Shown here piece after piece: positions 7,422 to 14,556 of a stretch of DNA of 20,155 bases. The position numbers and the translations under genes were made by a program. Where the stretch lies: assembly GCA_037441725.1 (NCBI GenBank), contig JBBIRT010000057.1:1-20155 (forward strand), given 5' to 3'. Source of the DNA: JBBIRT01 sp037441725 (lineage in GTDB: Bacteria; Desulfobacterota; BSN033; UBA1163). How positions within the stretch are numbered: the first letter of the stretch is position 1; each line of letters begins with the position of its first letter. The notes under the pieces were generated by a model. The model was not told the DNA's origin and did not search any database. It saw only the letters and a list, made by a program, of their open reading frames with translations.

Positions 7422-9371
7422 TCATAATGGTTTGGGATTTCCCATCCCTTGGTTCCTTTTAAAATTCAATAAACCACCTGCAAGCAGGATTTCTCGTTCC
7501 CTAAGGCTTAATCCATGAGAAACTTCAAAGATCCTTTTTTGGGTGAGGTTTTCGATTTTGACAAAATTCCCTTCTTGAATTCCTCTCCTGAGATCAATAA
7601 TCTTAAGATGGTCTCCCTGTTGGATGGTCATATAATCCTCTGGATCTCTAAATATCAAAGGAAGAATCCCAAAATTGATCAGATTGGAACGATGGATCCG
7701 GGCATAGGACTTGGCTAAGACCGCTTTAACCCCAAGGTACATCGGAGCCAATGCTGCATGCTCACGACTCGATCCCTGTCCATAGTTCTCTCCAGCCACC
7801 ACAAATCCACCCTTTGATTGCTTTATTCTATCAACAAAACTTGGATCAATCCTTTCAAAAAGGAACTCAGAGATAGCAGGGATGTTGGATCTGAGAGGAA
7901 GGATTTTCGCTCCTGCAGGAAGGATATCATCGGTAGTCATATTGTCCTTGACTTTCAGAACCACAGGACATTCTAAAACATCCTCTAAAGGACCACGGAG
8001 GGGTAAAGGTTTGATATTTGGACCCCTTTCAATCACGATCTTCTCTGGTTCTGGGGAAGGAGGAAGGATAAGACTATCATCAATGATAAATTTTTTAGGC
8101 ATGGGGATATAGGGAGGTCTGGTTCCCAATCTCCTGGGATCAGTAATCTCTCCTTTCAAGGCACACGCTGCAGCGACATAGGGACTAGCTAAGTAAACCT
8201 GGTCTTGAATCGTTCCACTTCGTCCTGGAAAGTTGCGGTTGAATGTCCGAACTGAAACAGCACCCCAGGGGGGAGCTTGACCCATTCCAATGCAAGGACC
8301 ACAGGCGGATTCTAAGATTCGGGCCCCTGCCCGGATAAGCTCTGTTAAAGCCCCATCCCGGGCAATCATTTCAAAAACCTGTCTTGATCCAGGAGAGAGG
8401 GTGAGGCTGACCTCAGGGTGAACCTTTTTCCCTTTTAAGATCTTGGCTACACTCATCAAGTCGAGGTAGGATGAATTGTTACAGCTTCCAATGCATACCT
8501 GTTTCACCTTAATTCCGGTTACCTCCTTGATGGAACAGACCCTGTCTGGGCTGGAGGGTTGAGCAATGAGAGGTTCTAATTCTTGGAGGTTGATTTCAAT
8601 CACCTGATCATATTCAGCATCCTGATCAGCTTCAAGAGGGGCCCAATCCTTTTTTCTCCCCTGGGCCTTTAAGAATTCAAGGGTCCTTTCATCGCTCGGA
8701 AAAATGCTCGTGGTCGCCCCCAACTCCGCCCCTAAGTTGGCAATGGTAGCCCTTTCAGGGATAGAAAGGGTTTTAAGCCCTGGGCCTCCAAATTCAAAGA
8801 CTTTCCCCACCCCTCCCTTCACCGTCAACCTTCTCAGAAGTTCTAATATGATATCCTTTGAGGTCACCCATGGGGGAAGCCTTTTTTTCAACTTCACCAA
8901 GACAACCCTCGGCATCTTGAGGTAATAAGGTTCACCGGCCAGGGTCAGTGCCACATCCAACCCCCCTACACCAATTGCAATCATCCCCATCGCACCTGCA
9001 TTTGGAGTATGACTGTCAGAGCCAAGGAGGGTTGCCCCTGGCTTCGCAAACCTTTCCAAATGGATTTGATGGCAGATGCCATTGCCAGGTTTAGAAAAGA
9101 AGATTCCATATTTTGCTGCAAAGGACTGGAGAAATCGATGGTCATCAGCATTTTCAAACCCCGTTTGGAGCATATTATGGTCGACATAACTGATTGAAAA
9201 TTTGGTCTTGACTTTCGGAATTCCTAAGGCTTCAAACTGCAAGTATGCCATCGTGCCCGTGGCATCCTGGGTAAGGGTCTGATCAATGGTAATGGCAATC
9301 TCCTCCCCAGGCATTAACCTCCCACTCACTAAATGGGACTCCAAGACCTTCTGTACAATGTTTTTACCCAT
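7422..9371 (-). CDS. Aconitate hydratase, Aquifex type
   Basis: Cytoplasmic [4Fe-4S] enzyme interconverting citrate and isocitrate. The 649-residue protein has the compact form seen in Aquifex-type aconitases, shorter than the ~890-residue AcnA. N-terminal motifs include TIDQTLTQDATGTMAYLQFE and LLGSDSHTPNAGAMGMIAIG. Cluster ligands are Cys297 (CIGSCNNSSY) and Cys357/Cys360 (SACGPCIGM). The swivel domain holds GENYGQGSSREHAAL. The frame is open from 9452, but the ATG at 9371 (MGKNIVQKVL) has an AAAGG ribosome binding site 6 bases upstream and matches the family start. It follows lgt on the same strand with a 96-base gap and precedes the amylase by 177 bases. Related homoaconitase or isopropylmalate isomerase activity is less likely, because the two domains are fused in one chain of this type. 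Confidence 0.88.
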   Translation of the reverse strand: MGKNIVQKVLESHLVSGRLMPGEEIAITIDQTLTQDATGTMAYLQFEALGIPKVKTKFSISYVDHNMLQTGFENADDHRFLQSFAAKYGIFFSKPGNGICHQIHLERFAKPGATLLGSDSHTPNAGAMGMIAIGVGGLDVALTLAGEPYYLKMPRVVLVKLKKRLPPWVTSKDIILELLRRLTVKGGVGKVFEFGGPGLKTLSIPERATIANLGAELGATTSIFPSDERTLEFLKAQGRKKDWAPLEADQDAEYDQVIEINLQELEPLIAQPSSPDRVCSIKEVTGIKVKQVCIGSCNNSSYLDLMSVAKILKGKKVHPEVSLTLSPGSRQVFEMIARDGALTELIRAGARILESACGPCIGMGQAPPWGAVSVRTFNRNFPGRSGTIQDQVYLASPYVAAACALKGEITDPRRLGTRPPYIPMPKKFIIDDSLILPPSPEPEKIVIERGPNIKPLPLRGPLEDVLECPVVLKVKDNMTTDDILPAGAKILPLRSNIPAISEFLFERIDPSFVDRIKQSKGGFVVAGENYGQGSSREHAALAPMYLGVKAVLAKSYARIHRSNLINFGILPLIFRDPEDYMTIQQGDHLKIIDLRRGIQEGNFVKIENLTQKRIFEVSHGLSLREREILLAGGLLNFKRNQGMGNPKPL

Positions 9372-9467
9372 GGATAACCTTTCTATGAATTGATGTTTGA
9401 AATGATAATGGATGTCTCTACGGTTTGTCAATGAAGCGAAGTTTCCGATCAATTGATCCTGATCCGC

Positions 9468-10247
9468 TCAACGAGAAGGCCGAAACCACAAAAATAGAAA
9501 CAAGGCAATTCCTACGACAATCATAAAACTGCAAAGGATCTGACCCATGGTAAATGGAGGGAGGACCAATCCAAGTTGGGGATCGGGTTCTCTAAAAAAT
9601 TCAATAAAAAATCGAAATACTCCATAACCGATGAGGAATAGGGCCAATAATCCTCCCTCGGGAAGCCTCCTGCTATCTTTTAAAAACCAGAGGATAAGAA
9701 AGAGGAGTCCCCCTTCCAAAGCGCTCTCATAGAGTTGAGAAGGATGTCGAGGCAGTGGTCCTCCTTTGGGAAAGATCAAACCCCACGAAACCTCTGTGAT
9801 CCGACCAAAGAGTTCACCATTAATAAAATTTCCAATTCTCCCTAACCCCAATCCAATAGGGGCAGTGACAATAAAGAGATCAGCAATCTTCCAAAAAGAT
9901 TTTTGATTCCTCCAGGAGAAAAGAACCCCCACGAAGAGCACCCCGATCAACCCTCCATGAAAGGACATCCCTCCGTGCCAGATAGCCAAGATTTCAAGAG
10001 GATCAGAAAGATACATCTGGAGATCATAAAAGAACACATACCCTAAACGAGCTCCGATGATCAACCCAAGGACGAGGTAAAAGAAGAGGTTTTCAACCTC
10101 CACCCGAGTGATTCCAAAATCCTTTTTTCTCATCTGATAACGGACGAGCAGGTAGGAGGCCAAAAAACCAAAGATATACATCAACCCATACCAACTCACT
10201 CGGATGGGACCAAGATCAATCAGGATCGGATCAATCTCCACCTTCAT
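9468..10247 (-). CDS. lgt: Prolipoprotein diacylglyceryl transferase
   Basis: Inner-membrane enzyme that moves diacylglycerol from phosphatidylglycerol to the lipobox cysteine of prelipoproteins, the first step of lipoprotein maturation. The 259 residues are of normal length. It begins MKVEIDPILIDLGPIRVSWYG. At least six hydrophobic segments are visible. The Lgt signature GLGRIGNFINGELFGR contains the essential Arg (residue 137), preceded by the HGGMSFHGGLIG motif. The ATG has an AAAGGAGA ribosome binding site. A promoter candidate lies at 10266-10294. The gene diverges from the AAA ATPase gene and is followed on the same strand by aconitase, with no obvious functional link. Confidence 0.96.
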   Translation of the reverse strand: MKVEIDPILIDLGPIRVSWYGLMYIFGFLASYLLVRYQMRKKDFGITRVEVENLFFYLVLGLIIGARLGYVFFYDLQMYLSDPLEILAIWHGGMSFHGGLIGVLFVGVLFSWRNQKSFWKIADLFIVTAPIGLGLGRIGNFINGELFGRITEVSWGLIFPKGGPLPRHPSQLYESALEGGLLFLILWFLKDSRRLPEGGLLALFLIGYGVFRFFIEFFREPDPQLGLVLPPFTMGQILCSFMIVVGIALFLFLWFRPSR

Positions 10248-10265
10248 TGGAATCTCCTTTTTATC

Positions 10266-10294
10266 ATTCTATTCAATTTCAGACAAGGATTCAA
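10266..10294 (-). promoter_or_regulatory. Promoter of lgt
   Basis: On the minus strand, TTGAAT (10289-10294), a 17-base spacer and TAGAAT (10266-10271) fit a sigma70 promoter. The predicted start near 10259 would leave a leader of about a dozen bases carrying the AAAGGAGA ribosome binding site of lgt. Confidence 0.55.
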
Positions 10295-10353
10295 CCCATT
10301 GCCCTCATAGCATCTTCCCCCTTTAGGAGGGATAAGGATAAATCTTAAAATAT

Positions 10354-10383
10354 TTGACCCATCAAACCAATCTTCTTTATAAT
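10354..10383 (+). promoter_or_regulatory. Sigma70-type promoter of the AAA ATPase gene, probably leaderless
   Basis: TTGACC (10354-10359), an 18-base spacer and a consensus TATAAT (10378-10383) lie directly before the ATG at 10390. The predicted start falls on or next to that ATG. The only AGGAGG-like sequence (10326-10330) lies upstream of the -35 box and cannot serve this gene. Confidence 0.75.
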
Positions 10384-10389
10384 ACGAGT

Positions 10390-11895
10390 ATGGATGAACC
10401 ACCAAAAAAGCAGCAAATCCTTCAGGATCTTAAGAAATTTGTCCTCTCAAAGACCTCTATCGTCTACATTGTCACAGACGAAGAGGATCGAGTGGAAGGG
10501 CTACTGAAAGAACTTAGTACCTCATTCCAACCTCGGCCAAAAATTTTCATCTGGAACCCTTTCCAAGGAATGGTGAGCGATAATGAAAAAATCGAAGACT
10601 CAAAAAATCCGATTGAGGCCCTCGACAAGATTATTCATCGCTCAGAACAAGCCTTTTATCTCTTTGAAGGGCTCCACCCTTTTCTGAAAGAAAATCTTCT
10701 CCTTTCAAGGAAGTTAAAAGATCTTCACCGCTCCTTTCGAAACCGATACACTACCCTTTTCATCATTGCCCCCACCTTAATAGTCCCAGAGGATCTTAAG
10801 CGAGAGATGGTGGTTTACGAGCTTCCCATGCCCGATGCCATTGAGGTGGAACGAACTCTGATGAACGTTCTCTCCGCCAGCCCTCAGGCGCCTAAGTTCA
10901 TGGAATCTTTGACGCCAGAGATCAAGGATCGATTGGTGAAATCGGCGATGGGGCTTTCTCTTGACCAAGTGGCTCGAGCCTTTCGGTGTGCCTTAATTGG
11001 AAAAACAACGATGGATGATTCACTGATCGAAGCCATGATTGAGGAAAAAGGACAGCTCATTAAAAAATCAGGGATCCTGAATTTGATCTCCCACCGTCCA
11101 GCTCTTGATGAAATCGGAGGGTTGGAGAATTTAAAGGACTGGTTGAGGAAAAGAGCCAAAATTTTAACGACCGAAGGCAGGGCCTTCGGACTCCAAATCC
11201 CCAAAGGGGTTTTGATCACTGGTCTCTCAGGGTGTGGAAAAAGCCTCTGTGCAAAGGCCTTTGCCTCTTTCTGGGGAATTCCCCTCCTCCATCTCGATAT
11301 GGCCAGGCTCTACGATGGGACGATTGGAGAACCTGAAGAAGCCTTGCAGGTGGCCCTTCGAACAGCAGAGTCTGTGGCTCCCTGTGTGCTTTGGATAGAT
11401 GAGATTGAAGCAGGCATCAGCATTCAAAGCCAAAAGGCAGGGGGAGGAACTCAATCTCGAGTCTTCGCCTCTTTTTTAACCTGGATGCAAGAAAAAACTG
11501 CTTTTGTCTTTATTGCCGCCACAGCCAATGTCATTGAACTCCTTCCCCCTGAAGTATTGAGGAAAGGACGATTTGATCAGATCTTTTTTGTCACCCTTCC
11601 CAATGCACAGGAGAGGAAATCCATTTTTTCCATTCATCTGAAGAAAAACGGGGCAGATCTTTCACAAATCAATTTGGATATGTTAGTGAAAGTGACCGAA
11701 GGGTTCAACGGGGCAGAGATTGAACAAGCTGTCAATGGGGCCATGATCGAAGCCTTTCATTCCGGCCGCCCGATCAACGAACAGGACCTCGTTATCTCTG
11801 CTGGCAATATTGTCCCCCTCTCCACCACCATGAGGGAAGAGATTGGGAGGATGGAACGTTGGGCTTACAATCGAGCCATTCCAGCCTCTAAATAA
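10390..11895 (+). CDS. AAA+ ATPase, Ycf46-like
   Basis: Soluble AAA-family ATPase of 501 residues. It has an N-terminal domain of about 200 residues without recognised motifs (it includes IVYIVTDEEDRVEGLL and FEGLHPFLKENLLLSRKLKD), as in Ycf46 proteins of cyanobacteria and plastids. The single AAA module contains GVLITGLSGCGKS (Walker A, from residue 278), LLHLDMARLYDG, VLWIDEIEAGI (Walker B, Asp337-Glu338), a sensor-1 region FIAATANV, the arginine-finger region LRKGRFDQIFFV, and GFNGAEIEQAV in the lid. The molecular function of Ycf46 proteins is not well established; a role in inorganic carbon use has been proposed for cyanobacteria, which may not apply here. The frame is open from a TTG at 10354, but that is the -35 box. 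Its stop is 3 bases from the convergent acidic protein gene. Confidence 0.85.
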   Translation: MDEPPKKQQILQDLKKFVLSKTSIVYIVTDEEDRVEGLLKELSTSFQPRPKIFIWNPFQGMVSDNEKIEDSKNPIEALDKIIHRSEQAFYLFEGLHPFLKENLLLSRKLKDLHRSFRNRYTTLFIIAPTLIVPEDLKREMVVYELPMPDAIEVERTLMNVLSASPQAPKFMESLTPEIKDRLVKSAMGLSLDQVARAFRCALIGKTTMDDSLIEAMIEEKGQLIKKSGILNLISHRPALDEIGGLENLKDWLRKRAKILTTEGRAFGLQIPKGVLITGLSGCGKSLCAKAFASFWGIPLLHLDMARLYDGTIGEPEEALQVALRTAESVAPCVLWIDEIEAGISIQSQKAGGGTQSRVFASFLTWMQEKTAFVFIAATANVIELLPPEVLRKGRFDQIFFVTLPNAQERKSIFSIHLKKNGADLSQINLDMLVKVTEGFNGAEIEQAVNGAMIEAFHSGRPINEQDLVISAGNIVPLSTTMREEIGRMERWAYNRAIPASK

Positions 11896-11898
11896 GAT

Positions 11899-12204
11899 TC
11901 AATAATCCTCCTCATCATAATCCTCAGCATAATCCTCCTCCTCAAACTCCTCTTCCTCCTCCTCCTCTTCCAAGTCCTTCTCTCTTTTCTTTCGACGTAT
12001 CCTTAAATCGATCTTCTCCAAACTGTCGTCTCCAAGGTCGTCGATCACCTCGTTGAAAAAGAGTGCCAAAGAGATGATATATTCCTCAGGTAATTCTCGA
12101 AACCATTCAATGATTCTCTCTGCCAATTCCATTTTCTCGCTGGTCGACACATTCTCAATGAGATCGATAGCCTTTCGGTAATGTTTATTGAACGCTCGGA
12201 TCAT
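11899..12204 (-). CDS. Small protein with a long acidic C-terminal tail
   Basis: I do not recognise a family. The 101-residue protein has a helical N-terminal part (MIRAFNKHYRKAIDLIENVS, then ERIIEWFRELPEEYIISLAL), a basic patch RIRRKKREKDL, and a tail of about 25 residues made almost only of Glu, Asp and Tyr. Low-complexity GAG/GAA/GAT codons encode the tail, so its length could vary by slippage. The GGAGG ribosome binding site is 13 bases before the ATG, a rather long spacing. A promoter candidate lies at 12243-12271. The gene ends 3 bases from the stop of the AAA ATPase gene (convergent), with no terminator between them. An acidic-tail adaptor or chaperone role is possible but unsupported. 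Confidence 0.75.
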   Translation of the reverse strand: MIRAFNKHYRKAIDLIENVSTSEKMELAERIIEWFRELPEEYIISLALFFNEVIDDLGDDSLEKIDLRIRRKKREKDLEEEEEEEEFEEEDYAEDYDEEDY

Positions 12205-12242
12205 AAAAAGATTTTCGCCTCCTATTTCATATTTTTAATTCT

Positions 12243-12271
12243 ATTATACTTTCCTTCTTCCCTGTACACAA
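12243..12271 (-). promoter_or_regulatory. Promoter of the acidic-tail protein gene
   Basis: On the minus strand, TTGTGT (12266-12271), a 17-base spacer and a consensus TATAAT (12243-12248) precede the gene, with transcription expected to start around 12236 and a leader of about 32 bases containing the GGAGG site. Confidence 0.55.
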
Positions 12272-12403
12272 CCAAAAACTTCATCCTAAGGGTAATGCCT
12301 TACCCATTCAAGGCATTAGGGAGGGATATTGGAGAAAATTTCGTAGTTAAAACCTCCGCTTGTCCCAGGACTTCAGACCTAAATGAAACGATTTACTTAC
12401 CCT

Positions 12404-12604
12404 TCACAAGGGGGGGGAGAGACTGAAAAGCTTTTTAGAGCAATCGCCTTTGATCGATTGAATCAACCGTGAGATCAGTTCAATCATCACCTGTTTAGTG
12501 AAAGTTTAGGGGCCATGGCCGAGATCTTCAACGTATCGCATTCTAAGGACTCTATGCCTCCCCTGGGAAATAGGTCGATAAGACTCGACTGCGAGGTGAA
12601 TCGT
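12404..12604 (-). pseudogene. Transposase-like N-terminal relic
   Basis: One minus-strand frame is open for 67 codons apart from a single internal TAA (12506-12508). The first part reads HLAVESYRPISQGRHRVLRM followed by RYVEDLGHGP, and after the stop TFTKQVMIELISRLIQSIKG. The order V-E-S-Y-R, a short loop, a basic R-H-R-V stretch and then L-G resembles the N-terminal start of some DDE transposases (IS1634-like). This is a pattern impression only. There is no start codon with a ribosome binding site and no catalytic domain. Confidence 0.35.
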
Positions 12605-12617
12605 TCAATTTAGGTGC

Positions 12618-12746
12618 AGAATTCCTGATGCACTGGAAGGCGAGGATGGGTTGAATGAAAAGATCCGCTTTATAAGATTTCCGGAGATATTCCTGCCTGA
12701 CTCTAATCGGGTCCCCCACTTTAGTGATGCATTACCCCTAAGGTAA
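12618..12746 (+). repeat. 129-bp interspersed repeat, copy 2
   Basis: Gapless partner of 1899-2027, with about 97 of 129 bases identical. In this copy the shared forward frame is open throughout (…LEGEDGLNEKIRF…PDSNRVPHFSDALPLR, then TAA). Of the 32 differences, about 14 fall at third codon positions, 11 at first and 7 at second, only a weak coding-like bias. Its right end ATTACC-CCTAA-GGTAAT forms a small perfect hairpin. Confidence 0.7.
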
Positions 12747-12769
12747 TCCCTCTCCATCCCTATTTACCC

Positions 12770-13552
12770 CTATCGGAATCGAGTAATCTTCACCCCAATG
12801 AAAGGCATTTTGGAAAGGTACTCCCTTAATAAAATCTTTTTTACTTCTCCCCCCTTTCCCTTCACCCCACTGGCATGAATGAGATAGATTTCTTCTGATT
12901 TACCATTTTCCTTATCTCCCTCTACCTTGACAATTCCAATATGTCCGACCATCTCCCCCTTCTTCCTGTCTTCTGGTTTTTTAATAAAAAAGAGGAGGTC
13001 CCCACTCCTCAATCTCTTCATTCCCTTCAGAAGGGATTGAGAGGAAAGCACATCGACAGCCCCCCTTCCCCTGGAGTCTCTGATTTTCATGATCTCTCCG
13101 ATTGCAGAAGTGATCTCCTCCCCCCACTTCCCACTTTCAATCATCTCTTCACCATATTCGAAACGGTCCTCATAATTGATCACCCGACCCTCTTTTAGAA
13201 CTCCCTTGGAGCGAAATCTCTTTTCCAAGGCAATCTTCAAGGCCTCCTCAGGGGTGTGACTTAAAGCCAGCTCGACCACCCTAAAGGTCAAATACATACA
13301 ATCGACTCGATCATCGGCCACAAGGGTTGACCTGGCAACATATTCGCCTATCGGGTTATCATCATAAGGAACTCCAACAAATGTTTCTGCCCAAAAGGCA
13401 ATTCTTTCTCCCACAGGTTTCCCTTTTAATAAAGTCTGTATCTTTTGAATCTCATCCTCATCGAGGGCAAGACCTGTCTGGATTGTTATAAAAAAGAGAA
13501 AAGGAATGAGAATGGTTTTTATCAATTTCAACTTCTTATCCGGCTCCTCCAT
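12770..13552 (-). CDS. Secreted DUF1460-type (N-acetylmuramoyl-L-alanine amidase-like) protein
   Basis: Probable exported cell-wall hydrolase of the papain-like NlpC/P60-related group. The 260-residue protein has a basic start followed by a hydrophobic stretch LIKTILIPFLFFITIQTGLA (residues 10-29), a likely signal peptide or anchor. The mature part has ETFVGVPYDDNP, a candidate nucleophile Cys85 in DDRVDCMYLTF, a candidate His in EMVGHIGIVKV, and LIHASG, an arrangement I associate with DUF1460. No convincing ribosome binding site precedes the ATG (upstream is AT-rich), so the true start might be elsewhere. It stands alone between the decayed element and the divergent methyltransferase operon. 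Substrate unknown. Confidence 0.68.
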   Translation of the reverse strand: MEEPDKKLKLIKTILIPFLFFITIQTGLALDEDEIQKIQTLLKGKPVGERIAFWAETFVGVPYDDNPIGEYVARSTLVADDRVDCMYLTFRVVELALSHTPEEALKIALEKRFRSKGVLKEGRVINYEDRFEYGEEMIESGKWGEEITSAIGEIMKIRDSRGRGAVDVLSSQSLLKGMKRLRSGDLLFFIKKPEDRKKGEMVGHIGIVKVEGDKENGKSEEIYLIHASGVKGKGGEVKKILLREYLSKMPFIGVKITRFR

Positions 13553-13740
13553 TTTTAATAAAATGAGTTTACCCTTTTATCCCTTGCTCTTCAAGAGAGG
13601 AAATGGTTAAAATATCTTATCAACCTCATCCATTAAATTAACCCATCACCTAACAAGGATGGAAGGAAATAAATAGGGCGATACTCCTTTTGGATGGCGA
13701 TAATTCTGATACTCTAATGATGGAGTGTATTAAATTGGAG

Positions 13741-13769
13741 TTGACATAAGGGGTTTACTTTGATATAAA
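13741..13769 (+). promoter_or_regulatory. Sigma70-type promoter of the corrinoid methyltransferase operon
   Basis: TTGACA (13741-13746), a 17-base spacer and TATAAA (13764-13769) are close to consensus. Transcription would start near 13776, leaving a leader of about 140 bases. Upstream, GATACTC occurs at 13680-13686 and 13708-13714, with an inverted GAGTGTAT at 13723-13730, a possible operator. The rest of the 365-base gap (13553-13917) shows no gene. Confidence 0.75.
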
Positions 13770-13775
13770 AGGTCG

Positions 13776-13917
13776 AAAAATGAATGGGGATTGATTCTTT
13801 AAAGAAATGAAATTTATTGGGAGGGAGGAAAAGGTCTCAATAGATAGGATTTGAGAATCTATAACACTTTCAAATCTTACTGATATTTCAATAAGATAAA
13901 AAAGGAGGTAAAAGGAG
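13776..13917 (+). promoter_or_regulatory. 5' leader with three mutually exclusive stems before the corrinoid protein gene
   Basis: Stem A pairs TCTCAA (13835-13840) with TTGAGA (13851-13856). Stem B pairs GATTTGAGA (13848-13856) with TTTCAAATC (13868-13876) with one G-U. Stem C pairs ATCTTA (13874-13879) with TAAGAT (13892-13897), just before the strong AAGGAGGT site (13902-13909, 8 bases before ATG). A and B exclude each other, as do B and C. This is the arrangement of a switching leader. I see no cobalamin riboswitch hallmarks. Confidence 0.4.
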
Positions 13918-14552
13918 ATGGCAAAAGATCTTGTAAGTGCATTGGCTGATTTAAAAGAGAAAGAGGCATTGGAAATTGTCCAGGAGAGGTTGGGGAGTGG
14001 GGATGATCCCCTCAATATTCTCAATGATGCCAGAAAAGGAGTTGAAATAGTGGGTCAGCGCTTTTCGAGTTCTGAATATTTCATCCCTGATCTGGTTTAT
14101 TCGGGCGAGATCCTGAAGGCAATCACCGATTTGGTCAAGCCCAAGATTTCCAAGGTGGCAGAAACAAAACGTTTGGGTAAGGTAATCATTGGGACAGTGG
14201 CTGGCGATATTCACGATATAGGCAAAGATATTGTTGTTTTCATGCTCGATGTGAACGGTTTTGATGTTTTCGATCTCGGAATTGATGTCCCTGTCCAGAA
14301 ATTTGTAGATAAGATTAAGGAGACAGGAAGTCCGGTGGTCGGACTGAGTGGATTTTTAACTTTGGCTTTCCAGTCCATGAAGGATACTGTAGATGCGATC
14401 AAAAATGCTNNNNNNNNNNGAGTGATAAAGTGAAGATTATGATTGGAGGGGGGCAGATTGATGAGCAGGTAAAAAATTTTACAGGGGCGGATGCCTATGG
14501 CAAAGATGCTATGGAGGCAGTCAAACTGGCAAAAGGCTGGATAGGAGGTTAG
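13918..14552 (+). CDS. Corrinoid (B12-binding) methyl-carrier protein
   Basis: Small cytoplasmic methyl carrier of the MtbC/MttC/MtvC type, about 211 residues with a sequence gap. Residues 1-85 form the helical cap domain (begins MAKDLVSALADLKEKEALEI; includes RFSSSEYFIPDLVYSGEILK). The Rossmann B12 domain follows, with GDIHDIGKDIV, where His99 is the expected lower cobalt ligand, and then VVGLSGFLTLAF. An N run at 14410-14419 breaks the frame. Beyond it the frame shifted by one continues SDKVKIMIGGGQIDEQVKNF and ends AKGWIGG at the TAG of 14550-14552, which is the normal family end. The first-frame stop at 14433 is therefore an artefact. The ribosome binding site AAGGAGGT is strong. It is the first gene of the methyl-transfer operon. 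Confidence 0.9.
14410..14419. other. Assembly gap (10 N) inside the corrinoid protein gene
   Basis: Ten undetermined bases. The flanking coding frames differ by one register, so the true gap length is not 10, assuming the gene is intact. Confidence 0.97.
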
Positions 14553-14556
14553 AGCT

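Larger units (their letters stand above)
12285..12746. mobile_element. Probable decayed insertion element with imperfect inverted ends
   Basis: No intact gene lies in 12205-12769. Read inward, the left end CCTAAGGGTAATGCCTTAC (12285-12303) matches the right end CCTTAGGGGTAATGCATCAC (minus strand, ending at 12743) at about 16 positions, with one gap. Inside are a transposase-like relic (12404-12604, minus) and the second copy of the 129-bp repeat (12618-12746). Together these suggest an old insertion sequence of about 460 bp or a larger one with internal deletion. No clear target duplication is visible. The left end can also form two overlapping hairpins (12290-12305 and 12293-12318). Confidence 0.45.

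Noticed and set aside
10354..10389. Upstream TTG start for the AAA ATPase adding 12 residues
   Set aside because: It lies in the -35 box; the ATG at 10390 directly follows a TATAAT box.
12181..12426. Plus-strand 81-codon open frame
   Set aside because: Runs through the start and promoter of the acidic-tail gene and into the decayed element; no ribosome binding site and not protein-like.
13776..13917. Cobalamin riboswitch before the corrinoid gene
   Set aside because: No B12-box-like sequence or typical multi-stem core could be found in the 140-base leader.
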